DNA from: Rhodoferax sp. WC2427
Lineage (GTDB): Bacteria; Pseudomonadota; Gammaproteobacteria; Burkholderiales; Burkholderiaceae_C
Direction of reading: 5' to 3'
Assembly (NCBI RefSeq): GCF_040822085.1
Contig: NZ_CP162006.1
Location: forward strand, 3,162,001-3,226,000
Length of the DNA: 64,000 bases
Under the pieces are notes generated by a model. It was not told the DNA's origin. It worked only from the letters and a program-made list of their open reading frames with translations, and did not search any database. A program made the translations under genes and the position numbers. This document shows, piece by piece, positions 1 to 8,852 of the stretch (position 1 is its first letter; every line of letters starts with the position of its first letter).

Positions 1-73
1 TCGGGGCACAGTGAAATGTCTCCAACCACGGTCTGTACTGTACTCAAAAAACCCCAAAATAGAAAATAAATTT

Positions 74-106
74 CTAAGTGATTACACTTAGAGAAAAATA
101 TTTCTC
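74..106. promoter_or_regulatory. Two palindromes upstream of iolC, candidate operator
   Basis: Two perfect inverted repeats abut in an AT-rich stretch about 100 bp before the iol operon. CTAAGTG (74-80) pairs with CACTTAG (85-91) across ATTA. GAGAAA (91-96) pairs with TTTCTC (101-106) across AATA. Nothing else in the 200 bp leader looks like coding sequence. A binding site for an inositol-responsive repressor such as an RpiR-type IolR is my inference; no regulator gene adjoins within the window. Confidence 0.4.
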
Positions 107-203
107 TACAATTTATAGTCGCCACACCTGCCACAGCTCCGTGCCGTGCACCCCGTCTTCCCGTGCCCTCGGGAACCCTTTTTCTGCATAACACCGTACC
201 TTG

Positions 204-2144
204 ATGAGCCAATTGAACTTCCCCTCTGGTCGCCGTATCGACCTCGCCTGCCTGGGCCGCCTGGCAGTGGATCTGTACGCCCAACAATTCGGCAGCCGTC
301 TGGAAGACGCACGCAGCATGGCCATGTACCTGGGCGGCAGCTCGGCCAACCTGGCCTTTGGCGTGGCCCGCCTGGGGCTCAAAAGCGCCATGCTGTCCCG
401 CGTGGGCAACGAGCAAATGGGCCGTTTCCTCACCGAAACCCTGGCGCAAGAGGGCTGCGACACTAGCCAGGTGCAGATCGACCCCGAGCGCCTGACCGGC
501 ATGGTCCTGCTGGGCCTGAAAGACCGCGACACCTTCCCCCTGCTGTTCATGCGCGAAAACTGCGCCGACATGGCGGTCGATGCCAGCGAGATCCGCGAAG
601 ATTTCATTGCCCAGTGCCGCGCCCTGGCCATCACCGGCACCCACCTCAGCACGCCGGGCACCCGCAGCGCCTCCCTGGCCGCCCTGGCCTACGGCAAAAA
701 GCACGGCGTGGTCCGCGTGCTCGACATCGACTACCGCCCGGTGCTCTGGGGCCTGACCAGCCGCGGCGCAGGCGAAAACCGCTATGTACCGGATGCACAC
801 GTGACCCAGCAGCTGCAGGAAGTGCTGCCCGAGTTCGACCTGCTGGTGGGCACCGAAGAAGAATTCTTCATCGCCGGGGGGATCGCGGGCGACCTGATGG
901 CCTGCCTGCGCGCCGTGCGCCAGCTCAGCGCCGCCACCCTGGTGGTCAAGCGCGGGGCCGACGGCTGCACCGTGATCGAAGGCGACATCCCCACCCACAT
1001 CGACGACTCCCCCACCTTCAAAGGCGAGCGGGTCGAGGTGCTGAACGTGCTGGGCGCGGGCGATTCCTTCCTGTCCGGCCTGATGGCCAGCCTGCTGCAG
1101 GGTAAAAACTGGGCCCAATCCACCCAGGTCGCCAATGCCTGCGGCGCCATCGTGGTGTCGCGCCACGCCTGCTCCGCTGCCATGCCCACACCGGCTGAAT
1201 TGGCCCACTGGTTTGGCGGCAGCCGCAACCCGAAGGTGGATGCCGACCAACAGCTCGCCCATCTGCACCGCGTTACCGCGGCCCGCCCGGACTGGAACGA
1301 GATGTGCGTGCTGGCGTTTGACCACCGCAGCCAGTTTTTCGACATGGTGCGCGAGGCCGGTGCCGACGAATCCCGCATTCCCGCCCTCAAGAAGCTGCTG
1401 GTAGAGACCGCCGAACAGGTGGAAACCAGCCACAGCCTGCAAGGCCATCTGGGCGTGCTGATCGACGGCGGCGACTATGGCCGCGACGCCCTGGCCAGCG
1501 CCACCGGGCGTGGCTGGTGGGTGGGCAGGCCCATCGAGCTGCCCAGCTCGCGCCCGCTGCGCTTCGACGGCACCCGCTCGGTCGGCAGCGCCCTGATGAA
1601 CTGGCCCACCGAGCAGGTGGTGAAGTGCTTGGTGCACTACCACCCCGACGACCACTACACCTTGCGCCTGGAGCAAGAGCAAAAAGTGCTGGAGCTCTGG
1701 GAGGCCACCCGCGCCAGCGGCAACGAGCTGCTGCTGGAGATCATCTGCCCCCGTGCCCAGACCCCCGCGGGCACCGAAGATGCCGCCGTGCTGCGCGCCG
1801 TGAAGCGCTTCTACAACCTGGGCGTGCAGCCCGAGTGGTGGAAGCTGGCCCCCATGCAGCCCCAGGGTTGGACCGACCTGGCCGCCCTGGTGGCCGAGCG
1901 CGACCCCTACTGCCGTGGCGCCGTCATCCTGGGCCTGAACCAGCCGCTGCAACTGCTGGCCGACAGCTTTGCCCAAGCCACCAACCCCATCGTCAAGGGC
2001 TTTATGGTCGGGCGCACACTGTGGGCCACGCCCTCGCTGCAATGGCTCAAGAATGAAATCGACGACGCGGCGTTTAAAAATGCCGTGGCACAGAACTTCA
2101 CTGTCCTGGTAGATGCCTGGCGCAACCGCACATCCGCCCAATAA
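204..2144 (+). CDS. iolC: IolC: 5-dehydro-2-deoxygluconokinase fused to DUF2090 aldolase-like domain
   Basis: Cytosolic myo-inositol catabolism enzyme of about 646 residues, twice the size of a plain PfkB sugar kinase. The N-terminal half (about 1-330) is a ribokinase-family kinase with a GGSSAN glycine-rich motif near residues 44-49 and the LGAGDSF signature near 283, which phosphorylates 5-dehydro-2-deoxy-D-gluconate. The C-terminal half (about 335-640) matches my recollection of the DUF2090 extension of proteobacterial IolC, annotated as a 5-dehydro-2-deoxyphosphogluconate aldolase (IolJ role). The ORF opens with a TTG directly before an in-frame ATG, and I take the ATG at 204 as start. 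It is the first gene of a tight iolC-D-E-B operon, 22 bp before iolD. The aldolase activity of the tail is family knowledge and was not judged from catalytic residues here. Confidence 0.93.
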   Translation: MSQLNFPSGRRIDLACLGRLAVDLYAQQFGSRLEDARSMAMYLGGSSANLAFGVARLGLKSAMLSRVGNEQMGRFLTETLAQEGCDTSQVQIDPERLTGMVLLGLKDRDTFPLLFMRENCADMAVDASEIREDFIAQCRALAITGTHLSTPGTRSASLAALAYGKKHGVVRVLDIDYRPVLWGLTSRGAGENRYVPDAHVTQQLQEVLPEFDLLVGTEEEFFIAGGIAGDLMACLRAVRQLSAATLVVKRGADGCTVIEGDIPTHIDDSPTFKGERVEVLNVLGAGDSFLSGLMASLLQGKNWAQSTQVANACGAIVVSRHACSAAMPTPAELAHWFGGSRNPKVDADQQLAHLHRVTAARPDWNEMCVLAFDHRSQFFDMVREAGADESRIPALKKLLVETAEQVETSHSLQGHLGVLIDGGDYGRDALASATGRGWWVGRPIELPSSRPLRFDGTRSVGSALMNWPTEQVVKCLVHYHPDDHYTLRLEQEQKVLELWEATRASGNELLLEIICPRAQTPAGTEDAAVLRAVKRFYNLGVQPEWWKLAPMQPQGWTDLAALVAERDPYCRGAVILGLNQPLQLLADSFAQATNPIVKGFMVGRTLWATPSLQWLKNEIDDAAFKNAVAQNFTVLVDAWRNRTSAQ

Positions 2145-2166
2145 CCTTGCGCAATCCATCCGCCCT

Positions 2167-4020
2167 ATGAAAACCCAAAAACTCACCATGTCCCAGGCGC
2201 TGGTCAAGCACCTGGCCGCGCTGCAAGTCGAGATGGCCGACGGCAGCACCCAGCCCTACTGTGCGGGCGTGTTCACCATCTTCGGCCACGGCAATGTGGC
2301 CGGTATCGGCGAAGCCCTGTACACCGAGCGCGCCACGCTGCCCACCTACCGCGCCCACAACGAGCAGGGCATGGCCCACGCGGCGGTAGCCTACGCCAAG
2401 GCCCAGTTCCGCCAGCGCATCATGGCCGTCAGCACCAGCATCGGCCCGGGCGCGACCAACCTGGTCACCGCCGCCGCCGTGGCCCATGTGAACCGCCTGC
2501 CGGTGCTGCTGCTGCCCGGCGACACCTTTGCCAGCCGCGCCCCTGATCCGGTGCTGCAGCAGATCGAGAACTTCCAGCACGGCGACATGAACGCCAACGA
2601 CACCTTCCGCCCGGTCACCCGCTTCTTTGACCGCATCACCCGGCCCGAGCAGATCCTGACCGCCCTGCCCCGCGCCATCCAGGTGATGACCGACCCCGCC
2701 AGCTGCGGCCCGGTCTGCCTGTCGCTGCCGCAAGACGTGCAGGCCATGGCCTTTGACTGCCCCGAGAGCTTTCTGCAGCCCGGCACCATTTACTTCCGCC
2801 GCCCGCCCGCCGACACCCGCGAGCTGGCCGCTGCCGCCGCCCTGCTCAAAACCGCCAAACAGCCGCTCATCGTGGCCGGTGGCGGCGTGCTCTACAGCCA
2901 GGCCTGGGACGCGCTGCGGGCCTTTGCCGAGAAGCACGGTATCCCGGTGGTCGAATCGCACGGCGGCAAGAGCAGCCTGCCCTGGGACCACCCGCTGAAC
3001 CTGGGCGGCATCGGCGTAGACGGCGGCCCCGCTGCGAATGAGATGGCCCGTGAGGCCGACCTGGTGTTGGCCGTAGGTACGCGCCTGCAAGACTTCACCA
3101 CCGGCTCGCACGCCCTGTTTGCCAAGGCGAAACTGCTGTGCCTCAACGTGCAAAGCTTCGATGCCACCAAGTGGAATGGCACCGCTCTGGTGGCCGATGC
3201 CCGTGTCGGCCTGGCCCAGCTCAGCACCGCCGCAGGCGACTGGAAAGCCGCCCCCGCCTGGACCACCCGCGCCCGCACCCTGGCCGCAGGCTGGGTGGCC
3301 CGTGTGACCGAGTTAACCACCGCCGTGCCCCAAGACGTGCTGCCCTACGACGCCGAAGTCATCGGCACGGTGCGCGACTCGGTGGACAACAGCGATGTGC
3401 GCGACGTGGTGGTCTGCGCCGCCGGCACCCTGCCCGCCGAACTGCACAAGCTCTGGCGTGCCACCCGGCCCGGCAACTACCACGTGGAATACGGCTACTC
3501 GTGCATGGGCTATGAGATTGCCGGGGCCCTGGGCGCCAAGATGGCCCGGCCCGACCAGGAAGTCATCGTCATGGTGGGCGACGGCTCCTACATGATGATG
3601 AACTCCGAGCTGGCCACCTCGGTGCTGCTGGGCAAAAAGCTGATCGTGGTGGTGCTGGACAACCGGGGCTATGGCTGCATCGACCGCCTGCAGCGCGCCA
3701 GCGGCACGCCCAGCTTCAACAACATGCTGGACACCTGCGCTTTTGAGGGTGGCAGCAGCCACATCGACTTCGCCATGCATGGCCGCAGCATGGGCGCAGA
3801 TGCCGTGCACGTCAAAGACCTGGCCGAGCTGAAGGTCGCCATGGTTGCCGCCCGCGCCGCCACCAAATCTCAGGTGGTGGTGATCGACACCACCCACCAG
3901 CGCACCACGGCCGAAGGCGGCTGCTGGTGGGAAGTGGCAATTCCCGCCGTTTCCGAGCGCGCAGAAGTGAACGCAGCTTTCGAGCGCTACACCGCCGCAA
4001 AAACTGAACAACGCATTTAA
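2167..4020 (+). CDS. iolD: IolD: 3D-(3,5/4)-trihydroxycyclohexane-1,2-dione hydrolase
   Basis: Thiamine-diphosphate enzyme of about 617 residues that opens the inositol-derived ring diketone to 5-deoxy-D-glucuronate. The fold order is that of acetolactate-synthase relatives: an N-terminal Pyr domain with the cofactor-activating Glu in HNEQGMAH (near residue 67), a central domain, and a C-terminal PP domain with the GDGSYMMMN ThDP/Mg motif near residue 471. The ORF stays open further upstream, but MKTQKLTMSQAL at 2167 fits IolD N-termini and leaves a 22 bp gap to iolC. A second ATG at 2188 is also possible. The next gene, iolE, starts 20 bp downstream after a purine-rich ribosome site. Confidence 0.95.
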   Translation: MKTQKLTMSQALVKHLAALQVEMADGSTQPYCAGVFTIFGHGNVAGIGEALYTERATLPTYRAHNEQGMAHAAVAYAKAQFRQRIMAVSTSIGPGATNLVTAAAVAHVNRLPVLLLPGDTFASRAPDPVLQQIENFQHGDMNANDTFRPVTRFFDRITRPEQILTALPRAIQVMTDPASCGPVCLSLPQDVQAMAFDCPESFLQPGTIYFRRPPADTRELAAAAALLKTAKQPLIVAGGGVLYSQAWDALRAFAEKHGIPVVESHGGKSSLPWDHPLNLGGIGVDGGPAANEMAREADLVLAVGTRLQDFTTGSHALFAKAKLLCLNVQSFDATKWNGTALVADARVGLAQLSTAAGDWKAAPAWTTRARTLAAGWVARVTELTTAVPQDVLPYDAEVIGTVRDSVDNSDVRDVVVCAAGTLPAELHKLWRATRPGNYHVEYGYSCMGYEIAGALGAKMARPDQEVIVMVGDGSYMMMNSELATSVLLGKKLIVVVLDNRGYGCIDRLQRASGTPSFNNMLDTCAFEGGSSHIDFAMHGRSMGADAVHVKDLAELKVAMVAARAATKSQVVVIDTTHQRTTAEGGCWWEVAIPAVSERAEVNAAFERYTAAKTEQRI

Positions 4021-4040
4021 CTAAAGAGAAGAGAAGCAAC

Positions 4041-4946
4041 ATGACCTGGAACGTACGCATCGGCATCAACCCCATCAGCTGGATGAACGACGACCTGCCC
4101 TCGCTGGGCGGCGAAACCCTGCTGGAAACAGCCCTGTCGGAAGGCAAAGAAATCGGCTACGAAGGCTTCGAGCTGGGCAACAAATTCCCCAAGGACGGCC
4201 CCGGCCTGAAAGCCAAGCTGGACGAATTCGGCGTAGCCTGCGTCTCGGGCTGGTACTCCGGCTTTTTGGGCAATGACACAGTGGAAGCCGAGATAGAGCG
4301 CTGCAAGGCCCACATGGCCAAGCTGAAATACAACGGCGTAAAAGTGGTGGTTTATGGCGAGTGCGCCGACACCATCCAGGGCCAGATCGACGTACCTGTC
4401 TCCAAGCGCCCCCGCTTCACCTCCGAAGCCCAGTGGAAGGCCTACGCCGAGCGCCTCAACGCCTTTGGCGCGCACCTCATCGCCACGTACGGCATCCAGC
4501 TGGCCTACCACCACCACATGGGTGCCTACGTCGAGTCCCCCGCCGACATCGACAAACTGATGGCCCTGACCGACCCAACCAAAGTCTTCCTGCTGTTCGA
4601 CACCGGCCACGCCTACTTTGGCGGTGCGGTCGATCCCACCGTGCTGCTCAAAAAGCACATCGAGCGCATCAACCACGTGCACTGCAAAGACGTGCGCGTC
4701 CCGGTGATTGCCCAGGCCCGTAACGACGGCTGGAGCTTTCTGAACGGCGTGATCAACGGCACCTTCACCGTGCCCGGCGACGGCGCGGTGGACTTTGAAG
4801 CCGTGCTCACCATCCTGAAAAACGCCGGTTACGAAGGCTGGCTGGTGGTGGAAGCCGAGCAAGACCCCGCCGTAGCCCCCAGCTACCAGTACGCGAAAAA
4901 GGGCTATGACACCCTGCGCGCCCTGGTTGACAAACTGGCAGCCTGA
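4041..4946 (+). CDS. iolE: IolE: myo-inosose-2 dehydratase
   Basis: Xylose-isomerase-like TIM barrel of about 301 residues, the usual IolE length, which dehydrates scyllo-inosose (2-keto-myo-inositol) to the diketone used by IolD. The N-terminus (IGINPISWMNDDLP) is characteristic. The HHHMG segment near residue 155 and the VVEAEQD strand near 271 are where metal-site residues lie in this family. AAAGAGAAGAG before the ATG is a clear ribosome site. The stop codon is only 1 bp before the ATG of iolB, so the two are probably translationally coupled. Confidence 0.95.
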   Translation: MTWNVRIGINPISWMNDDLPSLGGETLLETALSEGKEIGYEGFELGNKFPKDGPGLKAKLDEFGVACVSGWYSGFLGNDTVEAEIERCKAHMAKLKYNGVKVVVYGECADTIQGQIDVPVSKRPRFTSEAQWKAYAERLNAFGAHLIATYGIQLAYHHHMGAYVESPADIDKLMALTDPTKVFLLFDTGHAYFGGAVDPTVLLKKHIERINHVHCKDVRVPVIAQARNDGWSFLNGVINGTFTVPGDGAVDFEAVLTILKNAGYEGWLVVEAEQDPAVAPSYQYAKKGYDTLRALVDKLAA

Positions 4947-4947
4947 T

Positions 4948-5757
4948 ATGGTCAGCCCCCTCCTCGCCAAAGCCGCCCCTTTGGGCCGCGAAATCGTCAA
5001 CGTCACGCCCGAGCGCGCGGGCTGGACCCACGTGGGCTTTCGCGCCGTGCGCCTGGCCGCCGGTGAAACCGAGACAGTGGTTACTGCCACCCGCGAACTC
5101 TGCCTGGTGGTGCTCACCGGCACCGTTACCGTCACGGTGGACGGTCAAACCTACGAGAAACTGGGCACCCGCACCAGCGTGTTCGAAGAAGTCTCGCCCG
5201 CAGCCGTCTACGTGCCCGGTGGCAAGACCGTGGTGGTGCGGGCCGACACCGATGCCGAACTGGGCCTGTGTACCGCCCCCGCAGGCGACACGCCCCACGC
5301 GGTGCGCGTGATCGACCCGGCCACCATGCGCCGCAGCGTACGCGGCCAGGGCACCAACACCCGCTACGTCTGCGACGTGCTGCCCCACGACGACCCCACC
5401 GCGGCCCACCTGCTGGTGGTGGAAGTGCTCACCCCCGCCAGCCACTCCAGCAGCTACCCGCCGCACAAGCACGACATCGAGCAGCCGCCGGTGGAGACTC
5501 TTTTGGAAGAAACCTACTACCACCGCCTGAACCCACCGCAGGGCTTCGCCTTCCAGCGCGTCTACACCGACGACCGCAGCCTGGACGAGGCCTGCGCCGT
5601 GGAAAACCACGACGTGGTGATGGTCCCGCGCGGCTACCACCCGGTCACCGCCCCCCACGGATACGACCTGTACTACCTGAACGTAATGGCTGGCCCGAAC
5701 CGCTTCTGGGTCTTCAAGAACGACCCGGCGCATGAGTGGATGTTGAAGACGGCGTAG
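4948..5757 (+). CDS. iolB: IolB: 5-deoxy-glucuronate isomerase
   Basis: Bicupin isomerase of about 269 residues converting 5-deoxy-D-glucuronate to 5-dehydro-2-deoxy-D-gluconate, the IolC substrate. The C-terminal cupin holds the metal site: an HKHD cluster near residue 173, then a glutamate-rich strand (ETLLEETYYH) and PRGYHPV. The frame is open upstream into iolE, but the ATG at 4948 right after the iolE stop gives the expected N-terminus (MVSPLLAK). This is the last gene of the operon. iolA, iolG and an inositol transporter are not in the window, so the pathway must be completed elsewhere. Confidence 0.94.
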   Translation: MVSPLLAKAAPLGREIVNVTPERAGWTHVGFRAVRLAAGETETVVTATRELCLVVLTGTVTVTVDGQTYEKLGTRTSVFEEVSPAAVYVPGGKTVVVRADTDAELGLCTAPAGDTPHAVRVIDPATMRRSVRGQGTNTRYVCDVLPHDDPTAAHLLVVEVLTPASHSSSYPPHKHDIEQPPVETLLEETYYHRLNPPQGFAFQRVYTDDRSLDEACAVENHDVVMVPRGYHPVTAPHGYDLYYLNVMAGPNRFWVFKNDPAHEWMLKTA

Positions 5758-5840
5758 GCGTTGGCGGAACGGGAGCCCCCAGCGCCCGTTCCGGACCTTG
5801 TTTTTTGGTTTTTGCCTATTTTTTCAGGCATTAAAACCGG

Positions 5841-5885
5841 CTCTCACGCTTATTCCAAGAGCGTGAGCAGCTCTCTTTTTTAAAG
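5841..5885. repeat. Dispersed hairpin repeat, copy 1
   Basis: Copy of the family with core CGCTTATTCC...GCGTGAGCAGCT. Here the stem is CTCACGCT (5843-5850) with AGCGTGAG (5860-5867), followed by T and A runs. It lies just after iolB and could end the operon transcript. Confidence 0.7.
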
Positions 5886-6041
5886 TAAAAAAGGAGAGCA
5901 TTCGCTACCCGGGCGCAATAGGGCGCAATGGGGCGGCAGCGAGACGTGCCCCTCGCAAGACTCCCCCTGTCATCAAGCCTTCATCCCCCGCGCCCATGCT
6001 GGCGCAGCGGCATGTCGCCGTTGCCACCTTGCGAGATTTTT

Positions 6042-6329
6042 ATGACCTCCACCAGCACGCCCGCCATCGGGTTGCCGACCGAAATCTTTGACGCAGAATT
6101 TGAAACCGTGGGCGACCACCACCGCATGGCGGCGCACCACTTTGCGGCGGCGGCCAAGCTGCATTTGCTGGCGGCCGCGGCCGATGACGAAGGCGACGAC
6201 GAGGCCGCTGCCCGCCACGCCTACGCGGCCTACCGCCACCAACTCAACGGCACCCAGTACGCCGAGATCGCGGTGATGGACAGCGAACCGATGGAAGACG
6301 ACGACAGCCCGGAGGTCGCCCCCGACTGA
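6042..6329 (+). CDS. Hypothetical acidic protein, about 95 residues
   Basis: I do not recognise this protein. From the ATG at 6042 it runs MTSTSTPAIGLPTEIF, then an alanine- and histidine-rich helical middle (HHRMAAHHFAAAAKLHLLAA) and a very acidic tail ending in DSEPMEDDDSPEVAPD. There is no signal peptide or membrane segment. The frame is open back to 5928, but that stretch overlaps intergenic sequence and reads as low-quality protein. Histidine clusters with an acidic tail could suggest metal binding or a DNA-mimic-like surface; neither is supported further. Confidence 0.6.
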   Translation: MTSTSTPAIGLPTEIFDAEFETVGDHHRMAAHHFAAAAKLHLLAAAADDEGDDEAAARHAYAAYRHQLNGTQYAEIAVMDSEPMEDDDSPEVAPD

Positions 6330-6360
6330 GTCTGGACTCCGCCCGGGCCCGCTCTAGATT

Positions 6361-6412
6361 CAATAGCTGCTTATGCTTATGGAATAAGCGCTAGAGGTCA
6401 ATTTCTTATAAA
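6361..6412. repeat. Dispersed hairpin repeat, copy 2 (reverse orientation)
   Basis: ATAGCTGCTTATGCTTATGG followed by AATAAGCGCTAGAGG is the reverse complement of the repeat core. GCTTAT (6375-6380) and ATAAGC form the stem. It lies between two convergent genes, the hypothetical gene and the helicase, where a bidirectional terminator would be expected. Confidence 0.75.
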
Positions 6413-6424
6413 TCCTGCGACGGA

Positions 6425-7675
6425 TCAACCCGCCGCTGCAGCGGCCCGCAGCTTGTCTTTCTTGCTGGGCCGTTTGCCCTTGATGCCGCCGTTGGCTTGC
6501 GTGGGCAGGGACGGCACGGCCAGCTCGACCGGTTCGAAACCCACCACCTCTTCGCGCGGCAGGCTCAGGCCCTGGCGCTTTTCGACCAGGGCGAAATGGG
6601 CTTCGGTGTCGGCGGTGATGAAGCTGTAGGCCTCGCCGCTCAGCCCGGCGCGGCCGGTGCGGCCGATACGGTGCACGTAATCCACGGCAGAGCGCGGCAG
6701 GTCGTAATTGACGACCACCGGCAGCTCGGCCACGTCGATGCCGCGCGCGGCCAGGTCGGTGGCCACCACCACGTGCACACGCCCGGCCTTGAAGTCGTCC
6801 AGCACCTGGGTGCGTTTGCCCTGGCTGAGCTGGCCGTGGAAGGGTTCGGCCCAGATGTCGGCCTTGCGCAGCTTGTCGGCCACGATCTCGGCAGAGAACT
6901 TGGTGGCCACAAACACCAGCACGCGCTTCCAGCCATTTGTCTGCACCAGGTGGCGCAGCAGCTGGGTGCGGCGGCTGGCATCCACGGCGATGGCGCGCTG
7001 GGCGATGGCGGGCGCGGCGGTGTGGGTGGTGGGCTCGGCGGCCATCTCGATGCGCACTGGCTCGCGCAGCAGCTGGGCGGCCAGGGCCTCGATGGCGGGC
7101 GGGAAAGTGGCGGAAAACAGCAAGTTCTGGCGCTGCGCGGGCAGCAGCGTGAGTACGCGGGCCAGCTCTTCGGAAAAGCCCAGGTCGAGCAGGCGGTCGG
7201 CCTCGTCCAGCACCAGCGCGGCCACGCTGGAAAGCTGCAGGGCGTTGTGGTCCACCAGATCGAGCAGGCGGCCCGGCGTGGCCACCACAATGTCGGCCCC
7301 GCCGCGCAAGCCCATCATCTGCGGGTTGATGGAGACGCCACCAAAGATCACCGCGATTTTCAAGGGCTGCGGCAGGTGCTGGGCCAGGCCGCGAAACACC
7401 TCGGCCACCTGGGCGGCCAGCTCGCGCGTGGGCACCAGCACCAGCACGCGAGGGCGGCGTTTGCCGTCAGGGCGCGGGGCTTCGGTGAGGCGCTGCAGCA
7501 GCGGCAAGGCGAAGGCAGCAGTTTTGCCCGAGCCGGTGGGCGCGGCGGCCCACACGTCCGCCCCGCGCACAATGGCCGGAATGGCCGCGGTCTGGATGGC
7601 GGTGGGCGCGGTAAATCCCTGTTCGCGCACGGCGCGCAGCAAGGCGGGAGCAAGTCCCAGGGAGGCAAATGGCAT
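6425..7675 (-). CDS. rhlE: DEAD-box RNA helicase, RhlE type
   Basis: ATP-dependent RNA helicase of about 416 residues. All motifs are visible in order: Q motif (GFTAPTAIQTAAIP), Walker A APTGSGKT, PTRELAAQ, the DEAD box in VLDEADRLLDLGF, SAT in LFSATFP, then VATDLAARGIDV and HRIGRTGRAG in the second RecA domain. The C-terminal tail is short and basic (KGKRPSKKDK), as in RhlE-like enzymes working on ribosome assembly or RNA decay. The ORF could start at 7741, but MPFASLGLAPALL at 7675 is the family N-terminus. The symbol is by resemblance; other RhlE paralogues may exist in the genome. Confidence 0.9.
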   Translation of the reverse strand: MPFASLGLAPALLRAVREQGFTAPTAIQTAAIPAIVRGADVWAAAPTGSGKTAAFALPLLQRLTEAPRPDGKRRPRVLVLVPTRELAAQVAEVFRGLAQHLPQPLKIAVIFGGVSINPQMMGLRGGADIVVATPGRLLDLVDHNALQLSSVAALVLDEADRLLDLGFSEELARVLTLLPAQRQNLLFSATFPPAIEALAAQLLREPVRIEMAAEPTTHTAAPAIAQRAIAVDASRRTQLLRHLVQTNGWKRVLVFVATKFSAEIVADKLRKADIWAEPFHGQLSQGKRTQVLDDFKAGRVHVVVATDLAARGIDVAELPVVVNYDLPRSAVDYVHRIGRTGRAGLSGEAYSFITADTEAHFALVEKRQGLSLPREEVVGFEPVELAVPSLPTQANGGIKGKRPSKKDKLRAAAAAG

Positions 7676-7879
7676 GGGGGGTGCGTCGGGCAGGACGGCA
7701 GATTGGGGGTGGCAGTTTAACCCCGCAGTGGACACAGCCAATACGTTTGCGTGTTAAATTCAGTCTCAGCGCTTGTGCTGTCTGCGTAATTTGCTATAAA
7801 AATAGCAGCATCCACGCCTGGCCCGCTGGCACCATCCGACCAGCCCGACACCCAACTTTCACGTGAAAGAAAGCCGCAG

Positions 7880-8272
7880 TTGAGCGACGATTTTGACTCC
7901 CTGTTCGATGGCCCCGCCACAGCGGCACCTGCGGCGGCACCGGTAGACCCTGCCAATAGCCCCACTGCGTCCGTCGGTTCGGCCATGGTGACGGTGACCG
8001 CACCGCCCGAAGAAGCGCAAGCGCCGACACTGTGGCTGGCCCTGTACAAACCGGGCGCCGATGTGCGGTACGAGGGCGAACCGCACACCGTCAGCCATGT
8101 GCACATCAGCCGCAAAGGCCTGTTCGTCCGGCTCAAGGAAAAAGATGGCGTGGTGCCGGCCGAAAAAGTCGACGTCGCCCTTACGCGCGTGGTCCTGCCG
8201 CTGCACTCCTACCAGATGCCGCCCGCCCGCCTTGCGCCCCCCCTGCCGCCCGGACCGGCGCGCACCAAATAG
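7880..8272 (+). CDS. Hypothetical protein, about 130 residues, TTG start
   Basis: Not recognised. The start is a TTG at 7880 preceded by GTGAAAGAAAG, a plausible ribosome site. The N-terminal 50 residues are acidic, then alanine/proline-rich and probably disordered. The second half (about 52-115) is a compact segment: LWLALYKPGADVRYEGEP, then HTVSHVHISRKGLFVRLKEK and a VPAEKVDVALTRVVLP strand. This could be a small beta-barrel domain, perhaps for nucleic-acid or ribosome binding, but that is a guess. It ends 15 bp before a membrane protein gene on the same strand. Confidence 0.65.
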   Translation: MSDDFDSLFDGPATAAPAAAPVDPANSPTASVGSAMVTVTAPPEEAQAPTLWLALYKPGADVRYEGEPHTVSHVHISRKGLFVRLKEKDGVVPAEKVDVALTRVVLPLHSYQMPPARLAPPLPPGPARTK

Positions 8273-8287
8273 CCCCCCACAACCGCC

Positions 8288-8743
8288 ATGTACGACATCT
8301 TCAAACTTCTCCACCTCGCTGCAGCCATTGTCTGGATGGGCGGTATGACCTGCTTGCTGTTTGCACTGCGGCCGGCTGCCTTGTTGGCGCTGGAGGCCCA
8401 AACCCGCGCCCGGCTGATGGTGCAGGTGTGGCAGCGGTTTTTCCGGCTGGTGCTGGGCGCCATCGTGGTGCTGCTGGCCACCGGTGGGCACCTGTTTGGC
8501 AGCGGCATGAAAGCTGCCGGCGGGGCTGTGCCCCTGGGCTGGTGGGTGATGGCCGGCCTGGGCGTGGTGATGGTGCTGGCCTTTGGGCACATCCAGTTTG
8601 CCGGGTTTGCCAAGTTCAAACGCGCGGTGGCCGCCGCCGAATGGCCCCTGGCGGCCAAGGCGGCAGGGCAGATCCACACGCTGGTGGTGCTGAACTTTGT
8701 GCTGGGCTGGGTGGCGATTGCGGCCATCAAGCTGCTGCACTGA
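8288..8743 (+). CDS. CopD-like integral membrane protein
   Basis: Protein of about 151 residues with four hydrophobic segments: near 5-25 (DIFKLLHLAAAIVWMGGMT), 50-70 (FFRLVLGAIVVLLATGG), 82-102 (GWWVMAGLGVVMVLAFGHI) and 130-150. The N-terminal KLLHLAAAIVWMGGM with its His and the later GHIQF are typical of the CopD / copper-resistance-D-like family, where His residues may bind metal or haem. Transport of copper is family-level inference only, as no CopC or other metal gene adjoins. Confidence 0.7.
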   Translation: MYDIFKLLHLAAAIVWMGGMTCLLFALRPAALLALEAQTRARLMVQVWQRFFRLVLGAIVVLLATGGHLFGSGMKAAGGAVPLGWWVMAGLGVVMVLAFGHIQFAGFAKFKRAVAAAEWPLAAKAAGQIHTLVVLNFVLGWVAIAAIKLLH

Positions 8744-8750
8744 CTCCCAT

Positions 8751-8778
8751 GGGCTCGGGCGCTGAGCGCCCCAAGCCC
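8751..8778. terminator. GC-rich hairpin after the CopD-like gene
   Basis: GGGCGC (8757-8762) pairs with GCGCCC (8766-8771) over a TGA loop, extended by GGGCT (8751-8755) and AGCCC (8774-8778). It starts 8 bp after the stop. There is no long T run, so intrinsic termination is only possible. Confidence 0.4.
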
Positions 8779-8852
8779 TGAAAGTCGTTTCACGTTCGTT
8801 CTCAAGCTCGGCGTGTTTTGGCCGATAAGTCTGTATTCCCAGGAGAATCTCC

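Noticed and set aside
2098..5135. Antisense open frames across iolD and iolE
   Set aside because: His/Val/Gly-rich shadows; iolD and iolE motifs are unequivocal on the plus strand.
6497..7720. Long Gly/His-rich open frame on the plus strand opposite the helicase
   Set aside because: Antisense shadow; every helicase motif is on the minus strand.
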